Below, one piece after another: positions 9,216-18,037 of a DNA stretch of 64,000 bases. Where the stretch lies: the NCBI RefSeq assembly GCF_026735165.1, contig NZ_JAPQES010000006.1, positions 62,001 through 126,000 on the forward strand, read 5' to 3'. The translations under genes were made by a program, and so were the position numbers. How positions within the stretch are numbered: position 1 is the first letter of the stretch; each line of letters opens with the position of its first letter. Below the pieces are notes generated by a model. That model did no database searches. It worked only from the letters and a program-made list of their open reading frames with translations, and was not told the DNA's origin. This DNA is from Clostridium ganghwense (GTDB taxonomy: Bacteria; Bacillota; Clostridia; Clostridiales; Clostridiaceae).

Positions 9216-10793
9216 ATGAATATAAAAAAATTTATTAGACTTGAAGTAATTACAAAAGACAGAATTGGTATGACACTCGATATACTAGATAAAATATATA
9301 ATTTTAATATAAGCCTAAATTCCTTAGAAGTATTTCCAAAAAAAGTTTGTGTTAAAATAGAGCATATGCCTGATGATAATAAAGAATTACTTAAAAGATC
9401 ATTATATGACTTAGAAGGTGTAGTTAGCATAAATGAAGTTGAACTTCTTCAGCAGGAAAAAAATGAAAGAAAACTTCTTGCAACCATTGATTCTGTTGAC
9501 GAAGGAATAATGGCCATAAACAACAAAATGGAAATAGAAATATTTAATAACTATTGCCAAAAAATATTCCACTGCCAAAAAGAAGAGGTACTTGGAACAA
9601 ATATAAAAAGTTTTCTTAAAATAAATGCTCCTATGGTAAATTTACTGCAAAATGGCGAAAAATACGATAACATTGAAATCAATATAGAGAACGAAAGAGG
9701 AGAAAGTCATTACCTAACTACTGGTAGACCTGTAAAAGATGATAACAACAATACCATTGGAGTTGTTGCTTCAATTAAAGATATTAAACAGGCTATAGAA
9801 ATTGCTAACGTTGTTTCTTCTACTAAAGCAGGTGCTTTTAAAGAAATTATAGGTAACTGTATTTCAATGGAAAGAGTAAAAAAATTATGTACCTCAGTTG
9901 CTAAAAGTAATTCTACAATTCTTTTAAGAGGAGAAAGTGGTACAGGAAAAGAGTTGTTTGCAAAAGCAATTCAAAATTTAAGTGATAGAAAAAGCAAAAA
10001 TTTTGTTACTATAAACTGTGCAGCACTTCCAGATAATTTAATTGAAAGTGAATTATTTGGTTACGAAAAAGGAAGTTTTACAGGTGCAAACGTAGCTGGA
10101 AAAGAAGGACTTTTTAAAGAAGCTCATGAAGGAACTCTATTTTTAGATGAAATTGGAGAACTTTCTATGGTTCTACAAGCAAAACTTCTAAGAGTTCTAC
10201 AAGAAGGAGTTATTAGAAAAATTGGAAGCACAAAAGAAGAAAAAGTTGACGTTAGAGTAATTGCAGCTACTAATAGAAATTTAGAAGAAATGATTAAAAA
10301 GGAAGAATTTAGAGAAGATTTATATTATAGATTGAATGTAATACCTGTATATATACCTCCACTAAGAGATAGACTTGAAGATATTCCAAGCTTAGTTACC
10401 TTCTTCATAGATAAATTAAATAAGAAATTAAACAAACAAATTTCTGGATCTGAATTAGCATTTATTAATGCATTAATGGAATATAATTGGCCGGGTAATG
10501 TCAGAGAATTACAGAACGTTATTGAAAGAGCTATGAACTTATGTTGGGATAACCTATTAGGATTAGAACATTTAATTATAGATTTTAACGGTGGAACTAA
10601 AACTTGCAGCCCTAATTTCAACTTTGAAAAAGAGCTTAAATTAAAGGATATAGTAGAAATTTGTGAAAAAGAGGCCATAATAAAAGCATTAAAAAATCAT
10701 AGAAGTTGTCGTGGAGCAGCAAAAGTTTTAGGTGTTTCTCATACTACCATAATAAATAAAGTAAAAAAATATAACATACAGTGTAAAATTTAA
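9216..10793 (+). CDS. TyrR-like sigma-54-dependent activator (ACT-PAS-AAA+-HTH)
   Basis: A 525-residue enhancer-binding protein. It has an N-terminal ACT domain (residues ~5-80, amino-acid sensing), a PAS domain (~85-195), a sigma-54 AAA+ domain with Walker A GESGTGKE (239-246), a GSFTGA loop (286-291, a conservative variant of GAFTGA) and LFLDEIGEL, and a C-terminal TyrR/Fis-type helix-turn-helix (RGAAKVLGVSHTTIINKVKK). The layout matches TyrR/PhhR. The intact loop suggests true sigma-54 activation. A perfect TyrR box covers its own stop codon, and sigma-54 promoters precede both downstream lyase genes, so these are the likely targets. The effector may be methionine or another amino acid; this is inference. 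Confidence 0.93.
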   Translation: MNIKKFIRLEVITKDRIGMTLDILDKIYNFNISLNSLEVFPKKVCVKIEHMPDDNKELLKRSLYDLEGVVSINEVELLQQEKNERKLLATIDSVDEGIMAINNKMEIEIFNNYCQKIFHCQKEEVLGTNIKSFLKINAPMVNLLQNGEKYDNIEINIENERGESHYLTTGRPVKDDNNNTIGVVASIKDIKQAIEIANVVSSTKAGAFKEIIGNCISMERVKKLCTSVAKSNSTILLRGESGTGKELFAKAIQNLSDRKSKNFVTINCAALPDNLIESELFGYEKGSFTGANVAGKEGLFKEAHEGTLFLDEIGELSMVLQAKLLRVLQEGVIRKIGSTKEEKVDVRVIAATNRNLEEMIKKEEFREDLYYRLNVIPVYIPPLRDRLEDIPSLVTFFIDKLNKKLNKQISGSELAFINALMEYNWPGNVRELQNVIERAMNLCWDNLLGLEHLIIDFNGGTKTCSPNFNFEKELKLKDIVEICEKEAIIKALKNHRSCRGAAKVLGVSHTTIINKVKKYNIQCKI

Positions 10794-10819
10794 TTTACAC
10801 TTGGAAAGTTTTTTTTACA
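10782..10819 (+). promoter_or_regulatory. Paired TyrR-type boxes (enhancer sites) for megL copy 1
   Basis: Box 1 (10782-10799) is a perfect TGTAAA-N6-TTTACA, the TyrR consensus, and includes the activator's stop codon. Box 2 (10802-10819) is TGGAAA-N6-TTTACA. The centres are 20 bp apart, two helical turns, and lie about 165-185 bp upstream of the predicted sigma-54 start. That position suits upstream activating sequences. Confidence 0.8.
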
Positions 10820-10840
10820 CAAATAAGCTTAATATGGTTA

Positions 10841-10900
10841 AAAACGTTTAAATAGTATTATGTCATTTGACTATAATACTATTTAGACGTTTTTATTTTT
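10841..10900 (+). terminator. Terminator of the TyrR-like activator gene
   Basis: A ~21-bp stem with one wobble (AAAACGTTTAAATAGTATTAT with its near complement at 10873-10893) is followed by TTTTATTTTT. It separates the activator gene from the sigma-54 promoter of the first lyase gene. Confidence 0.75.
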
Positions 10901-10947
10901 GGCTATATATAAAGAATTTAGGGAGTTTTATAAAACTTCGTTCAAAG

Positions 10948-10965
10948 TTGGCACAAGGCTTGCTT
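10948..10965 (+). promoter_or_regulatory. Sigma-54 promoter of megL copy 1
   Basis: TTGGCACAAGGCTTGCTT matches the -24/-12 consensus TGGCAC-N5-TTGC. The GG (10950-10951) and GC (10962-10963) doublets are 12 bp apart, as required. Transcription should start near 10975, leaving a ~58-nt leader before the ATG. Confidence 0.9.
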
Positions 10966-11032
10966 TATATTATCAGTGTAAACGTTAAGATATATTACAT
11001 TGATATAAATAAATTTAAAGGAGAGATATATA

Positions 11033-12238
11033 ATGAACAGAGAACATATGGAAAAAATGGGCATTGCAACTCAAGCTATACATGGTGGACATGCAGGAGA
11101 TAAACAATTTGGATCATTAGCTACTCCAATATTCCAAACTTCTACATTTATATTTGATTCAGCAGAACAAGGTGGAAAAAGATTCGCATTAGAAGAACCT
11201 GGATATATATATGGAAGACTTGGAAATCCAACTGCTAATGAACTTGAAGAAAAAATCGCTTTATTAGAAGGAGCTGAAGCAGCAGTAGCTACAGCATCTG
11301 GTATAGGAGCTATATCTTCATCATTATGGACAGCATTAAAAGCTGGAGATCATGTGGTTGCATCTGATACACTTTATGGTTGTACTTTCGCATTATTAAA
11401 CCATGGTCTTACTAAATTCGGAATAGAAGTTACATTTGTAGATATCACTAATCTTGAAGAAGTTAAAAAAGCTATGAAACCTAATACTAGAGTTGTATAT
11501 TTAGAAACACCTGCTAACCCAACATTAAAAATCACTGACATAGAAGCAGTATCTAAAATAGCTCACGAAGTTAAAGATTGTTTAGTATTTGTTGATAATA
11601 CATTCAATACTCCATACATTCAAAAACCATTAGAATTTGGTGCTGATGTTGTTCTTCATTCAGGAACTAAATACTTAAATGGACATGGAGATGTTATTGT
11701 AGGATTTGCAGCAGGTAAACAAGATTTCATAAATCAAGTTAGATTAGTTGGAGTTAAAGATTTAACTGGATCAGTTTGCAGTCCTATGAATGCTTACCTA
11801 GTAATCAGAGGATTAAAAACTCTTGATGTAAGAATGGAAAAACATAGTGCAAATGCAATGAAAGTTGCTGAATTCTTAGAAAGTCATCCAGCAATTGAAA
11901 AAGTATATTATCCAGGACTTAAGAGCTTTGCACAACATGATTTAGCTAAAAAACAAATGAAATTATTTGGTGGTATGATTGCTTTCGAAATCAAAGGTGG
12001 AGTAGACGACGGAAGAACAATTATGAATAATGTTCAATTAGCTTCATTAGCAGTAAGTTTAGGAGATACTGAAACATTAATCCAACACCCTGCTTCAATG
12101 ACTCACTCTCCATACACTCCAGAAGAAAGAGCTGCAGTTGGAATAAGTGATGGATTAGTTAGATTATCAGTTGGTCTTGAAAATTCTGAAGATATAATTG
12201 CTGACTTAAAACAAGCTTTAGATTTAATCGTTAAATAG
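11033..12238 (+). CDS. megL: L-methionine gamma-lyase, copy 1
   Basis: A 401-residue PLP enzyme of the Cys/Met metabolism family. It has the catalytic Tyr and the methionine gamma-lyase hallmark Cys in LYGCTF (Tyr115, Cys117), the PLP-binding Lys213 in [12 protein letters not shown], and YGRLGNPT. It converts methionine to methanethiol, ammonia and 2-oxobutyrate in the cytoplasm; cystathionine or homocysteine may also be used. It is 401 of 401 residues aligned with copy 2, differing only at 306 (Lys here) and 384 (Asn here). The gene has SD AAAGGAGAG and a sigma-54 promoter. Confidence 0.93.
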   Translation: MNREHMEKMGIATQAIHGGHAGDKQFGSLATPIFQTSTFIFDSAEQGGKRFALEEPGYIYGRLGNPTANELEEKIALLEGAEAAVATASGIGAISSSLWTALKAGDHVVASDTLYGCTFALLNHGLTKFGIEVTFVDITNLEEVKKAMKPNTRVVYLETPANPTLKITDIEAVSKIAHEVKDCLVFVDNTFNTPYIQKPLEFGADVVLHSGTKYLNGHGDVIVGFAAGKQDFINQVRLVGVKDLTGSVCSPMNAYLVIRGLKTLDVRMEKHSANAMKVAEFLESHPAIEKVYYPGLKSFAQHDLAKKQMKLFGGMIAFEIKGGVDDGRTIMNNVQLASLAVSLGDTETLIQHPASMTHSPYTPEERAAVGISDGLVRLSVGLENSEDIIADLKQALDLIVK

Positions 12239-12314
12239 TTTGATATTTAACCTAATATAAATATTAATAAAACAAATTATTTTTAAATTGTTTCAAACAC
12301 ATTCAATATAACCC

Positions 12315-12366
12315 TAATAAAATCAATTATAAGAAAGTATAATATTTTCTTATGATTGATTTTATT
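12315..12366 (+). terminator. Terminator after megL copy 1
   Basis: A stem of about 20 bp (AATAAAATCAATTATAAGAAA with TTTTCTTATGATTGATTTTATT, small mismatches) lies ~80 bp after the stop and is followed by a T-rich stretch. Confidence 0.7.
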
Positions 12367-12383
12367 TTAAATTGTAAAACAAA

Positions 12384-12562
12384 GGTATATATTGCTATAA
12401 AGGAGTTTCACTTCACTAAGGAAGTCTAATTTATTTTCTTAGATACATGCTAAAAACATAAACTCGCTATCGCTCAAACATATGTCTTTCTTTACGCATA
12501 TATCCCAAAAATAAATAAGACTTCCTAAAGTTTATTCAAATGCCTTTTACGCAATATATACT
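12384..12562. repeat. ~180-bp long imperfect hairpin, possible MITE-like element
   Basis: The left arm (12384-12437) begins GGTATATATTGC and the right arm (12507-12562) ends GCAATATATACT; both contain AGGAAGTCT-A-TTATTT in inverted orientation. The inner part continues to pair up to an apical loop around AACTCGCTATCGCTC. The whole segment can fold into one long hairpin. It encodes nothing obvious. A non-autonomous transposon relic or a structured RNA are both possible. Confidence 0.55.
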
Positions 12563-12706
12563 TTTATTAGGATACTTAAGGTTGGAAATTATAAAATTTC
12601 AAACAATATTTTATACTGACTTTAAAAGTTTATAATTTCCTAGTAAGTAAAAAACATAAACTAACTATATTATATTTTTGTATTTCTAAAAATCTACATA
12701 AAACGA

Positions 12707-12758
12707 CATAAAGCGGAAAGTTTTGTTTACAAATGTAAATAAAACTTTCCGCTTTATG
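12707..12758 (+). promoter_or_regulatory. Palindromic pair of TyrR-type boxes for megL copy 2
   Basis: A near-perfect 52-bp palindrome contains CGGAAA-N6-TTTACA (12714-12731) and its mirror TGTAAA-N6-TTTCCG (12734-12751). Centres are 20 bp apart, exactly as upstream of copy 1, and lie about 130-150 bp upstream of the predicted sigma-54 start. It could also form a hairpin, but it has no T-tract, so an enhancer role is favoured. Confidence 0.72.
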
Positions 12759-12844
12759 TGATAATGTGGTTGAAAATGTTTACGTTCTTTTATATTTTTA
12801 TATTTCTTTATATAAAACACCCCTTATATCAACAAATATAAAAG

Positions 12845-12862
12845 TTGGCACAAGACTTGCTT
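12845..12862 (+). promoter_or_regulatory. Sigma-54 promoter of megL copy 2
   Basis: TTGGCACAAGACTTGCTT has the GG (12847-12848) and GC (12859-12860) doublets 12 bp apart. It differs at one base from the promoter of copy 1. The predicted start is near 12872. Confidence 0.9.
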
Positions 12863-12929
12863 ATATTATTTAATGTAAACGTTAAGATATATTACATTGA
12901 TATAAATAAATTTAAAGGAGAGATATATA

Positions 12930-14135
12930 ATGAACAGAGAACATATGGAAAAAATGGGCATTGCAACTCAAGCTATACATGGTGGACATGCAGGAGATAA
13001 ACAATTTGGATCATTAGCTACTCCAATATTCCAAACTTCTACATTTATATTTGATTCAGCAGAACAAGGTGGAAAAAGATTCGCATTAGAAGAACCTGGA
13101 TATATATATGGAAGACTTGGAAATCCAACTGCTAATGAACTTGAAGAAAAAATCGCTTTATTAGAAGGAGCTGAAGCAGCAGTAGCTACAGCATCTGGTA
13201 TAGGAGCTATATCTTCATCATTATGGACAGCATTAAAAGCTGGAGATCATGTGGTTGCATCTGATACACTTTATGGTTGTACTTTCGCATTATTAAACCA
13301 CGGTCTTACTAAATTCGGAATAGAAGTTACATTTGTAGATATCACTAATCTTGAAGAAGTTAAAAAAGCTATGAAACCTAATACTAGAGTTGTATATTTA
13401 GAAACACCTGCTAACCCAACATTAAAAATCACTGACATAGAAGCAGTATCTAAAATAGCTCACGAAGTTAAAGATTGTTTAGTATTTGTTGATAATACAT
13501 TCAACACTCCATACATTCAAAAACCATTAGAATTTGGTGCTGACGTTGTTCTTCATTCAGGAACTAAATACTTAAATGGACACGGAGATGTTATTGTAGG
13601 ATTTGCAGCAGGTAAACAAGATTTCATAAATCAAGTTAGATTAGTTGGAGTTAAAGATTTAACTGGATCAGTTTGCAGTCCTATGAATGCTTACCTAGTA
13701 ATCAGAGGATTAAAAACTCTTGATGTAAGAATGGAAAAACATAGTGCAAATGCAATGAAAGTTGCTGAATTCTTAGAAAGTCACCCAGCAATTGAAAAAG
13801 TATATTATCCAGGACTTAAGAGCTTTGCACAACATGATTTAGCTGCAAAACAAATGAAATTATTTGGTGGTATGATTGCTTTTGAAATCAAAGGTGGCGT
13901 AGATGACGGAAGAACAATTATGAATAATGTTCAATTAGCTTCATTAGCAGTAAGCTTAGGAGATACTGAAACATTAATTCAACACCCTGCTTCAATGACT
14001 CACTCTCCATACACTCCAGAAGAAAGAGCTGCAGTTGGAATAAGTGATGGATTAGTTAGATTATCAGTTGGTCTTGAAGATTCTGAAGATATAATTGCTG
14101 ACTTAAAACAAGCTTTAGATTTAATTGTTAAATAG
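12930..14135 (+). CDS. megL: L-methionine gamma-lyase, copy 2
   Basis: A second 401-residue methionine gamma-lyase with identical active-site residues (Tyr115, Cys117, Lys213). It differs from copy 1 at only two residues, Ala306 and Asp384, with a modest number of silent changes. The ~60 bases before the ATG, including SD and leader, are nearly identical to copy 1. It has its own sigma-54 promoter and enhancer pair, so both copies should respond to the same activator. Tandem duplication with recent divergence or continuing gene conversion explains the similarity. Confidence 0.93.
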   Translation: MNREHMEKMGIATQAIHGGHAGDKQFGSLATPIFQTSTFIFDSAEQGGKRFALEEPGYIYGRLGNPTANELEEKIALLEGAEAAVATASGIGAISSSLWTALKAGDHVVASDTLYGCTFALLNHGLTKFGIEVTFVDITNLEEVKKAMKPNTRVVYLETPANPTLKITDIEAVSKIAHEVKDCLVFVDNTFNTPYIQKPLEFGADVVLHSGTKYLNGHGDVIVGFAAGKQDFINQVRLVGVKDLTGSVCSPMNAYLVIRGLKTLDVRMEKHSANAMKVAEFLESHPAIEKVYYPGLKSFAQHDLAAKQMKLFGGMIAFEIKGGVDDGRTIMNNVQLASLAVSLGDTETLIQHPASMTHSPYTPEERAAVGISDGLVRLSVGLEDSEDIIADLKQALDLIVK

Positions 14136-14189
14136 TTTAGTATTTAACCTAATATAAATCAACATTAGTATAAGTAAATAAATCCTTTG

Positions 14190-14235
14190 TAAATGGGGAT
14201 GTATTCTTTAATATTGTGAATAACATCCCCAAATA
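14190..14235 (+). terminator. Hairpin terminator after megL copy 2
   Basis: TGGGGATGT pairs with ACATCCCCA, extended by ATTC/GAAT across a small bulge. It lies ~60 bp after the stop. The following sequence is A-rich rather than a clean T-tract, so it is a moderate-quality terminator. Confidence 0.6.
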
Positions 14236-14271
14236 CCCAAATATAATATTTTTAAAATATGTATTTTATTG

Positions 14272-14313
14272 ACAATTGAATTAATGAAAAATACATGATA
14301 TACTTTCAATTGT
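14272..14313 (+). promoter_or_regulatory. Sigma-A promoter of the NhaC-family gene with flanking inverted repeat
   Basis: TTGAAT (14276-14281), a 17-bp spacer and TATACT (14299-14304) form a good vegetative promoter. A 9-bp inverted repeat, ACAATTGAA (14272-14280) and TTCAATTGT (14305-14313), overlaps the -35 and abuts the -10, suggesting a repressor operator. No sigma-54 motif is present here. Confidence 0.65.
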
Positions 14314-14392
14314 TATCGCAATTATTTTGTAAACCTTTTCAAAATGGTACTAATAATTATTAATTATATATTAATCTTAAGGAGGCGTAAAA

Positions 14393-15754
14393 ATGAGTGA
14401 TAAGCAAAATAAAGTAATGCCTAGTGGAAAAGCACTTTTACCTTTTGTAGTATTTATAGGTGTTTATCTAGGTAGCGGAATTATATTACAAGCAAAAGGT
14501 GTGGAAATGGCATTCTATCAATTCCCTGCACCAGTAGCTGTATTCTTAGGTATTATTACAGCATTCATTCTATTAAAAGGAACAATAAATGAAAAATTCG
14601 AATCATTCGTTCAAGGTTGTGGAAACCCCGATATCATCATTATGTGTACAATTTATTTATTAGCTGGAGCATTTGCCGCTGTTTCTAAATCAATGGGTGG
14701 AGTAGACTCAACTGTAAATTTAGGTTTAACATATATACCAGCTCAATACGTAATGGCAGGATTATTTGTTATCGCAGGATTTATATCTATCGCAACTGGA
14801 ACTTCTGTTGGAGCAATTGCAGCCCTAGGCCCTATAGCTGTAGGAGTTGCTGCAAAAGCTGGACTTCCTTTACCTCTTACTTTAGCAGCTGTATGTGGTG
14901 GAGCTATGTTTGGTGATAACTTATCAGTAATCTCTGATACAACAATTGCAGCAACTAGAACTCAAGGATGTGAAATGAGAGATAAATTCAGAGTAAATAT
15001 ATTTATTGCAGCACCAGCAGCAATAATAACAATAATTTTACTTTTAGTTTTGGGACATCCTACATCTATACCTACAATGCAAACTTACGATTTTAATATA
15101 ATAAAAGTTTTACCATATATATTTGTATTAGTTTTAGCTTTAGCTGGAATGAACGTTTTCGCTGTACTAACAGGAGGTATCTTCCTTTCAGGTATAATTG
15201 GATTCGCATATGGTGACTTAACAGTTTTAACTTTTGCACAACAAGTATTTACAGGATTTACAAATATGACAGACATATTCCTTTTATCACTACTGACTGG
15301 TGGACTTGCACATATGGTTACTAAAGCCGGTGGAATTCAGTTCTTATTAAATGCTATTCAAAAAATGATAAAAGGTAAAAAATCAGCTGAAATTGGTATC
15401 GCAGCACTAGTTTCTTTAACTGACGCTGCAGTTGCTAACAACACTGTTGCTATCATAATAAATGGACCTATTGCCAAAGAACTTTGTGATAAATATAAAG
15501 TAGACCCACGTAGAAGTGCAGCTTTATTGGATTCTTTCTCTTGTGTATTACAAGGACTTATTCCATATGGAGCTCAAATGCTAATATTAACAAGTTTCTC
15601 TAAAGGTGCAGTATCTCCAATGCAAGTTATACCACTATTATGGTATCAACAACTTCTTGTAGTATCAGCTATAGCATCAATCTTCATACCATTTGCAGAT
15701 GGTCTTATTAAAAAGAATCCTTGGAAATGGGAAGATGAAAAAGCAGCATCTTAA
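14393..15754 (+). CDS. NhaC-family Na+-coupled transporter
   Basis: A 453-residue membrane protein with about 11-12 helices. Family motifs include GTSVGAIAALGPIAVG and CGGAMFGDNLSVISDTTIAA. NhaC proteins are Na+/H+ antiporters, but some members (MetT) import methionine with sodium. Its place directly after two methionine gamma-lyase genes suggests a substrate carrier for that pathway, possibly methionine uptake; this is inference. It has its own sigma-A promoter, so it need not be co-regulated. SD is AAGGAGG and a terminator follows. Confidence 0.85.
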   Translation: MSDKQNKVMPSGKALLPFVVFIGVYLGSGIILQAKGVEMAFYQFPAPVAVFLGIITAFILLKGTINEKFESFVQGCGNPDIIIMCTIYLLAGAFAAVSKSMGGVDSTVNLGLTYIPAQYVMAGLFVIAGFISIATGTSVGAIAALGPIAVGVAAKAGLPLPLTLAAVCGGAMFGDNLSVISDTTIAATRTQGCEMRDKFRVNIFIAAPAAIITIILLLVLGHPTSIPTMQTYDFNIIKVLPYIFVLVLALAGMNVFAVLTGGIFLSGIIGFAYGDLTVLTFAQQVFTGFTNMTDIFLLSLLTGGLAHMVTKAGGIQFLLNAIQKMIKGKKSAEIGIAALVSLTDAAVANNTVAIIINGPIAKELCDKYKVDPRRSAALLDSFSCVLQGLIPYGAQMLILTSFSKGAVSPMQVIPLLWYQQLLVVSAIASIFIPFADGLIKKNPWKWEDEKAAS

Positions 15755-15843
15755 TAGTAGAACATTATAATTACCACAGCTACAATTTATTAAATTAATC
15801 AAACAACATCCCATAAAATATAAAATATAAAATTTACACACTT

Positions 15844-15880
15844 TAGGAGCAAGTCGATAACATATTCGATTTGCTCCTAT
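15844..15880 (+). terminator. Terminator after the NhaC-family gene
   Basis: TAGGAGCAA and TTGCTCCTA form the stem, with an inner TCGA/TCGA pair. No long T-tract follows, but the GC-rich stem stands out. Confidence 0.65.
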
Positions 15881-15982
15881 AAACGATTATTGGTCAATTT
15901 CACCTTGTATTTTTATAATCTGTTTGCTAATATAATCCGTATAAGTGCTAATTTATTTCAAACTATAAAAGGAGAAAAGTTG

Positions 15983-17977
15983 ATGAAAATGAAGAAAACC
16001 TTTAAATCTCAAATAACTTTACTACTATCGCTTGCAGTAATCATACCTACTATTTTCATTTCAATATTTGGTTATTACATAAATAATAATAACTTAACTG
16101 AAAATCTTAACCAAATAATGTCCTCTGAAGCTTCTAAAGTTTCTACTGTATTAAATGACACTATAAAATATAATAAAGAAGTAATAAATATGTTAAGCGA
16201 TAACTATGACGTAAAAGAAATATCTACACACCCAGAATTTGAACAATATATGATGGACTTTTTTTATGCTTGTAAAGATCACTACAAAGATATACTAACA
16301 GTATATTTTGGAGAAGTTACTGGGAAACACCATGCCACAGTAGATAAAATTCCTGAAGGCTACGACCCAAGAACAAGAGTATGGTATAAAGATGCTATAA
16401 ATAATGATGGAAAAATTATTATTACTGCACCATACGAAGATGTAAATAAAAAAGGTAGATATGTTGTTACTCTTGCTAAAACTGTAAAAAATAGTTCAGA
16501 ACAAATTGTAGGAGTTGTTGGAACAGATATAACGCTCAGTGATTTATCTGATAAAGTTTCACAGATAAAAATAGGTGAAAATGGATTCACAACTATAATC
16601 GATAATACTGGAAATATAATAGCAGCTAAAGATAAGACTTTGCTTGGCAAAACCTCAAAAGATGAAGCCTGGATTAATGAAGTAATAAAAACTAATACAG
16701 CTAATAATAAGGTGTTTATAAAAGGTGAACAATATCGTACATATACCTTAAATAATGAAGAAACAAATTACACAATAGCAGCTTTTGTTCCTGAAAGTGA
16801 ATTTACTAAAAAATCTACTCACTTAAGAAATACCATGCTATTAATAAGTATCATTTTCTTAGTTATAGCTATATTGATTGGAAATATATTTGGAATAAAA
16901 TTTTCAAACTCTATAAAAAAAGTTGTTAAATCCATAAAAAAATTAGGTAATGGTGATTTTTCCCATAAAATTGAAAATAATAAAAATGAAGTAGAAGAAC
17001 TTAAGATAATAGGATCTTCACTAAATAAAATGATAGAAGATATACATTTTGTACTAAAAAATATTAAAGATTCATCATCTGAGCTTAAAGATTCTTCTGA
17101 AAACATGTTAGCCGTTACAGAACAATCTAATGCTACTGCTGATGAAATAGCAAAAGCTGTACAAAACATCTCTGAAAGTGCTGTAGATCAATCATCTAAT
17201 TTGGAAAGAACAGAAACTATAACTGCTGATTTAGGAGAAAAAGTAAATGAGTCTATTGTAAAAGGAAAAAATATATATGAGGCATCTGATAAGGTTAAAC
17301 AAGCTACTGATGAAGGAATTTTCGCAATAAATGCATTAAAAGAAAACTATGAAAAAAATTCAGAAGCTAATGATAAACTTTTAGAAGAAATTAATATTCT
17401 AGCTGAAACATCTAAAGAAATAGTTCATATTACTGATACATTAAAAGGCATAACTGAACAAACTAACCTACTAGCTTTGAATGCTAGTATTGAAGCTGCT
17501 CGTGCTGGTGAGGCAGGTAAAGGATTTGCAGTAGTTGCAGATGAAGTTAGAAAACTTGCTGAAGAATCAGCTAAATCTGCTGAAGAAATAAATAATGTTT
17601 TAGTAATTATGCATCAAAACATGACTAAAGTAGTTGACGGAATTAACGAAACTAAAAGTTTAAATGATTTAACAGGAAATAGTGTAAATATTACAACCTC
17701 AAGTTTTCAAAATATAGTGGATAACTTAAAAGTTCTTGGACAAAATATTCACGATATGAACAGTTCATTGGATATAATGACTTTAAATAAATCCAAAGTT
17801 GTTGAAAATATGAGTGAAGTATCAAACTTATCTCAAGAAATAGCAGCTACAACACAAGAAGCTAGTGCTTCCTCAGAAGAACAAGCTGCCGGCTTCCAAC
17901 AAGTAGTTGACTTAGCAGAAAATTTAACTTCACTTGCTATTAATTTAGAAGATATCATATCAAAATTTAAAATTTAA
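15983..17977 (+). CDS. Methyl-accepting chemotaxis protein with dCache sensor
   Basis: A 664-residue chemoreceptor. An N-terminal helix (~10-32) is followed by a ~260-residue extracellular double-Cache-like sensor (with [11 protein letters not shown] and ITAPYED motifs, typical of amino-acid-binding dCache domains), a second helix, HAMP and signalling domain ([35 protein letters not shown]). The open frame extends upstream to 15890, but the ATG at 15983 has AAAAGGAG 8 nt before it and a proper membrane leader. The sensor motifs suggest an amino acid ligand, which fits the neighbouring catabolic genes but is not proven. Confidence 0.92.
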   Translation: MKMKKTFKSQITLLLSLAVIIPTIFISIFGYYINNNNLTENLNQIMSSEASKVSTVLNDTIKYNKEVINMLSDNYDVKEISTHPEFEQYMMDFFYACKDHYKDILTVYFGEVTGKHHATVDKIPEGYDPRTRVWYKDAINNDGKIIITAPYEDVNKKGRYVVTLAKTVKNSSEQIVGVVGTDITLSDLSDKVSQIKIGENGFTTIIDNTGNIIAAKDKTLLGKTSKDEAWINEVIKTNTANNKVFIKGEQYRTYTLNNEETNYTIAAFVPESEFTKKSTHLRNTMLLISIIFLVIAILIGNIFGIKFSNSIKKVVKSIKKLGNGDFSHKIENNKNEVEELKIIGSSLNKMIEDIHFVLKNIKDSSSELKDSSENMLAVTEQSNATADEIAKAVQNISESAVDQSSNLERTETITADLGEKVNESIVKGKNIYEASDKVKQATDEGIFAINALKENYEKNSEANDKLLEEINILAETSKEIVHITDTLKGITEQTNLLALNASIEAARAGEAGKGFAVVADEVRKLAEESAKSAEEINNVLVIMHQNMTKVVDGINETKSLNDLTGNSVNITTSSFQNIVDNLKVLGQNIHDMNSSLDIMTLNKSKVVENMSEVSNLSQEIAATTQEASASSEEQAAGFQQVVDLAENLTSLAINLEDIISKFKI

Positions 17978-17985
17978 CTATGAAA

Positions 17986-18020
17986 TAAGGGTACAGCTTT
18001 TTATAAAGTCTGTACCCTTA
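17986..18020. terminator. Bidirectional terminator
   Basis: TAAGGGTACAG pairs with CTGTACCCTTA around a T-rich loop between the convergent chemoreceptor and decarboxylase genes. Confidence 0.85.
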
Positions 18021-18037
18021 AATTAGTTTTACCTAAA

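Larger units (their letters stand above)
12239..12929. other. 691-bp spacer between the two lyase genes
   Basis: No ORF of note is present. In order it contains a terminator (12315-12366), a ~180-bp hairpin element (12384-12562), a second inverted repeat (GGAAATTATAAA 12584-12595 with TTTATAATTTCC 12629-12640), the palindromic enhancer pair (12707-12758), a sigma-54 promoter and a duplicated leader. Apart from the promoter, leader and first ~25 bases after the stop, it does not resemble the region upstream of copy 1. Confidence 0.8.

Noticed and set aside
10867-11103. 78-residue plus-strand ORF overlapping the first lyase start
   Set aside because: It spans the sigma-54 promoter and leader, has no SD and runs out of frame into a well-supported gene.
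12707-12758. Palindrome upstream of the second lyase as a transcription terminator
   Set aside because: It lacks a T-tract, lies far from any upstream stop codon, and contains two boxes matching the enhancer pair of the first copy.
11033-14135. Assembly artefact duplicating the lyase gene
   Set aside because: The copies differ at two residues and several silent sites, and have distinct upstream enhancer and spacer sequences.
14136-14392. S-box (SAM) riboswitch before the NhaC-family gene
   Set aside because: No S-box consensus blocks were found; only a terminator and a sigma-A promoter with an inverted repeat are visible.
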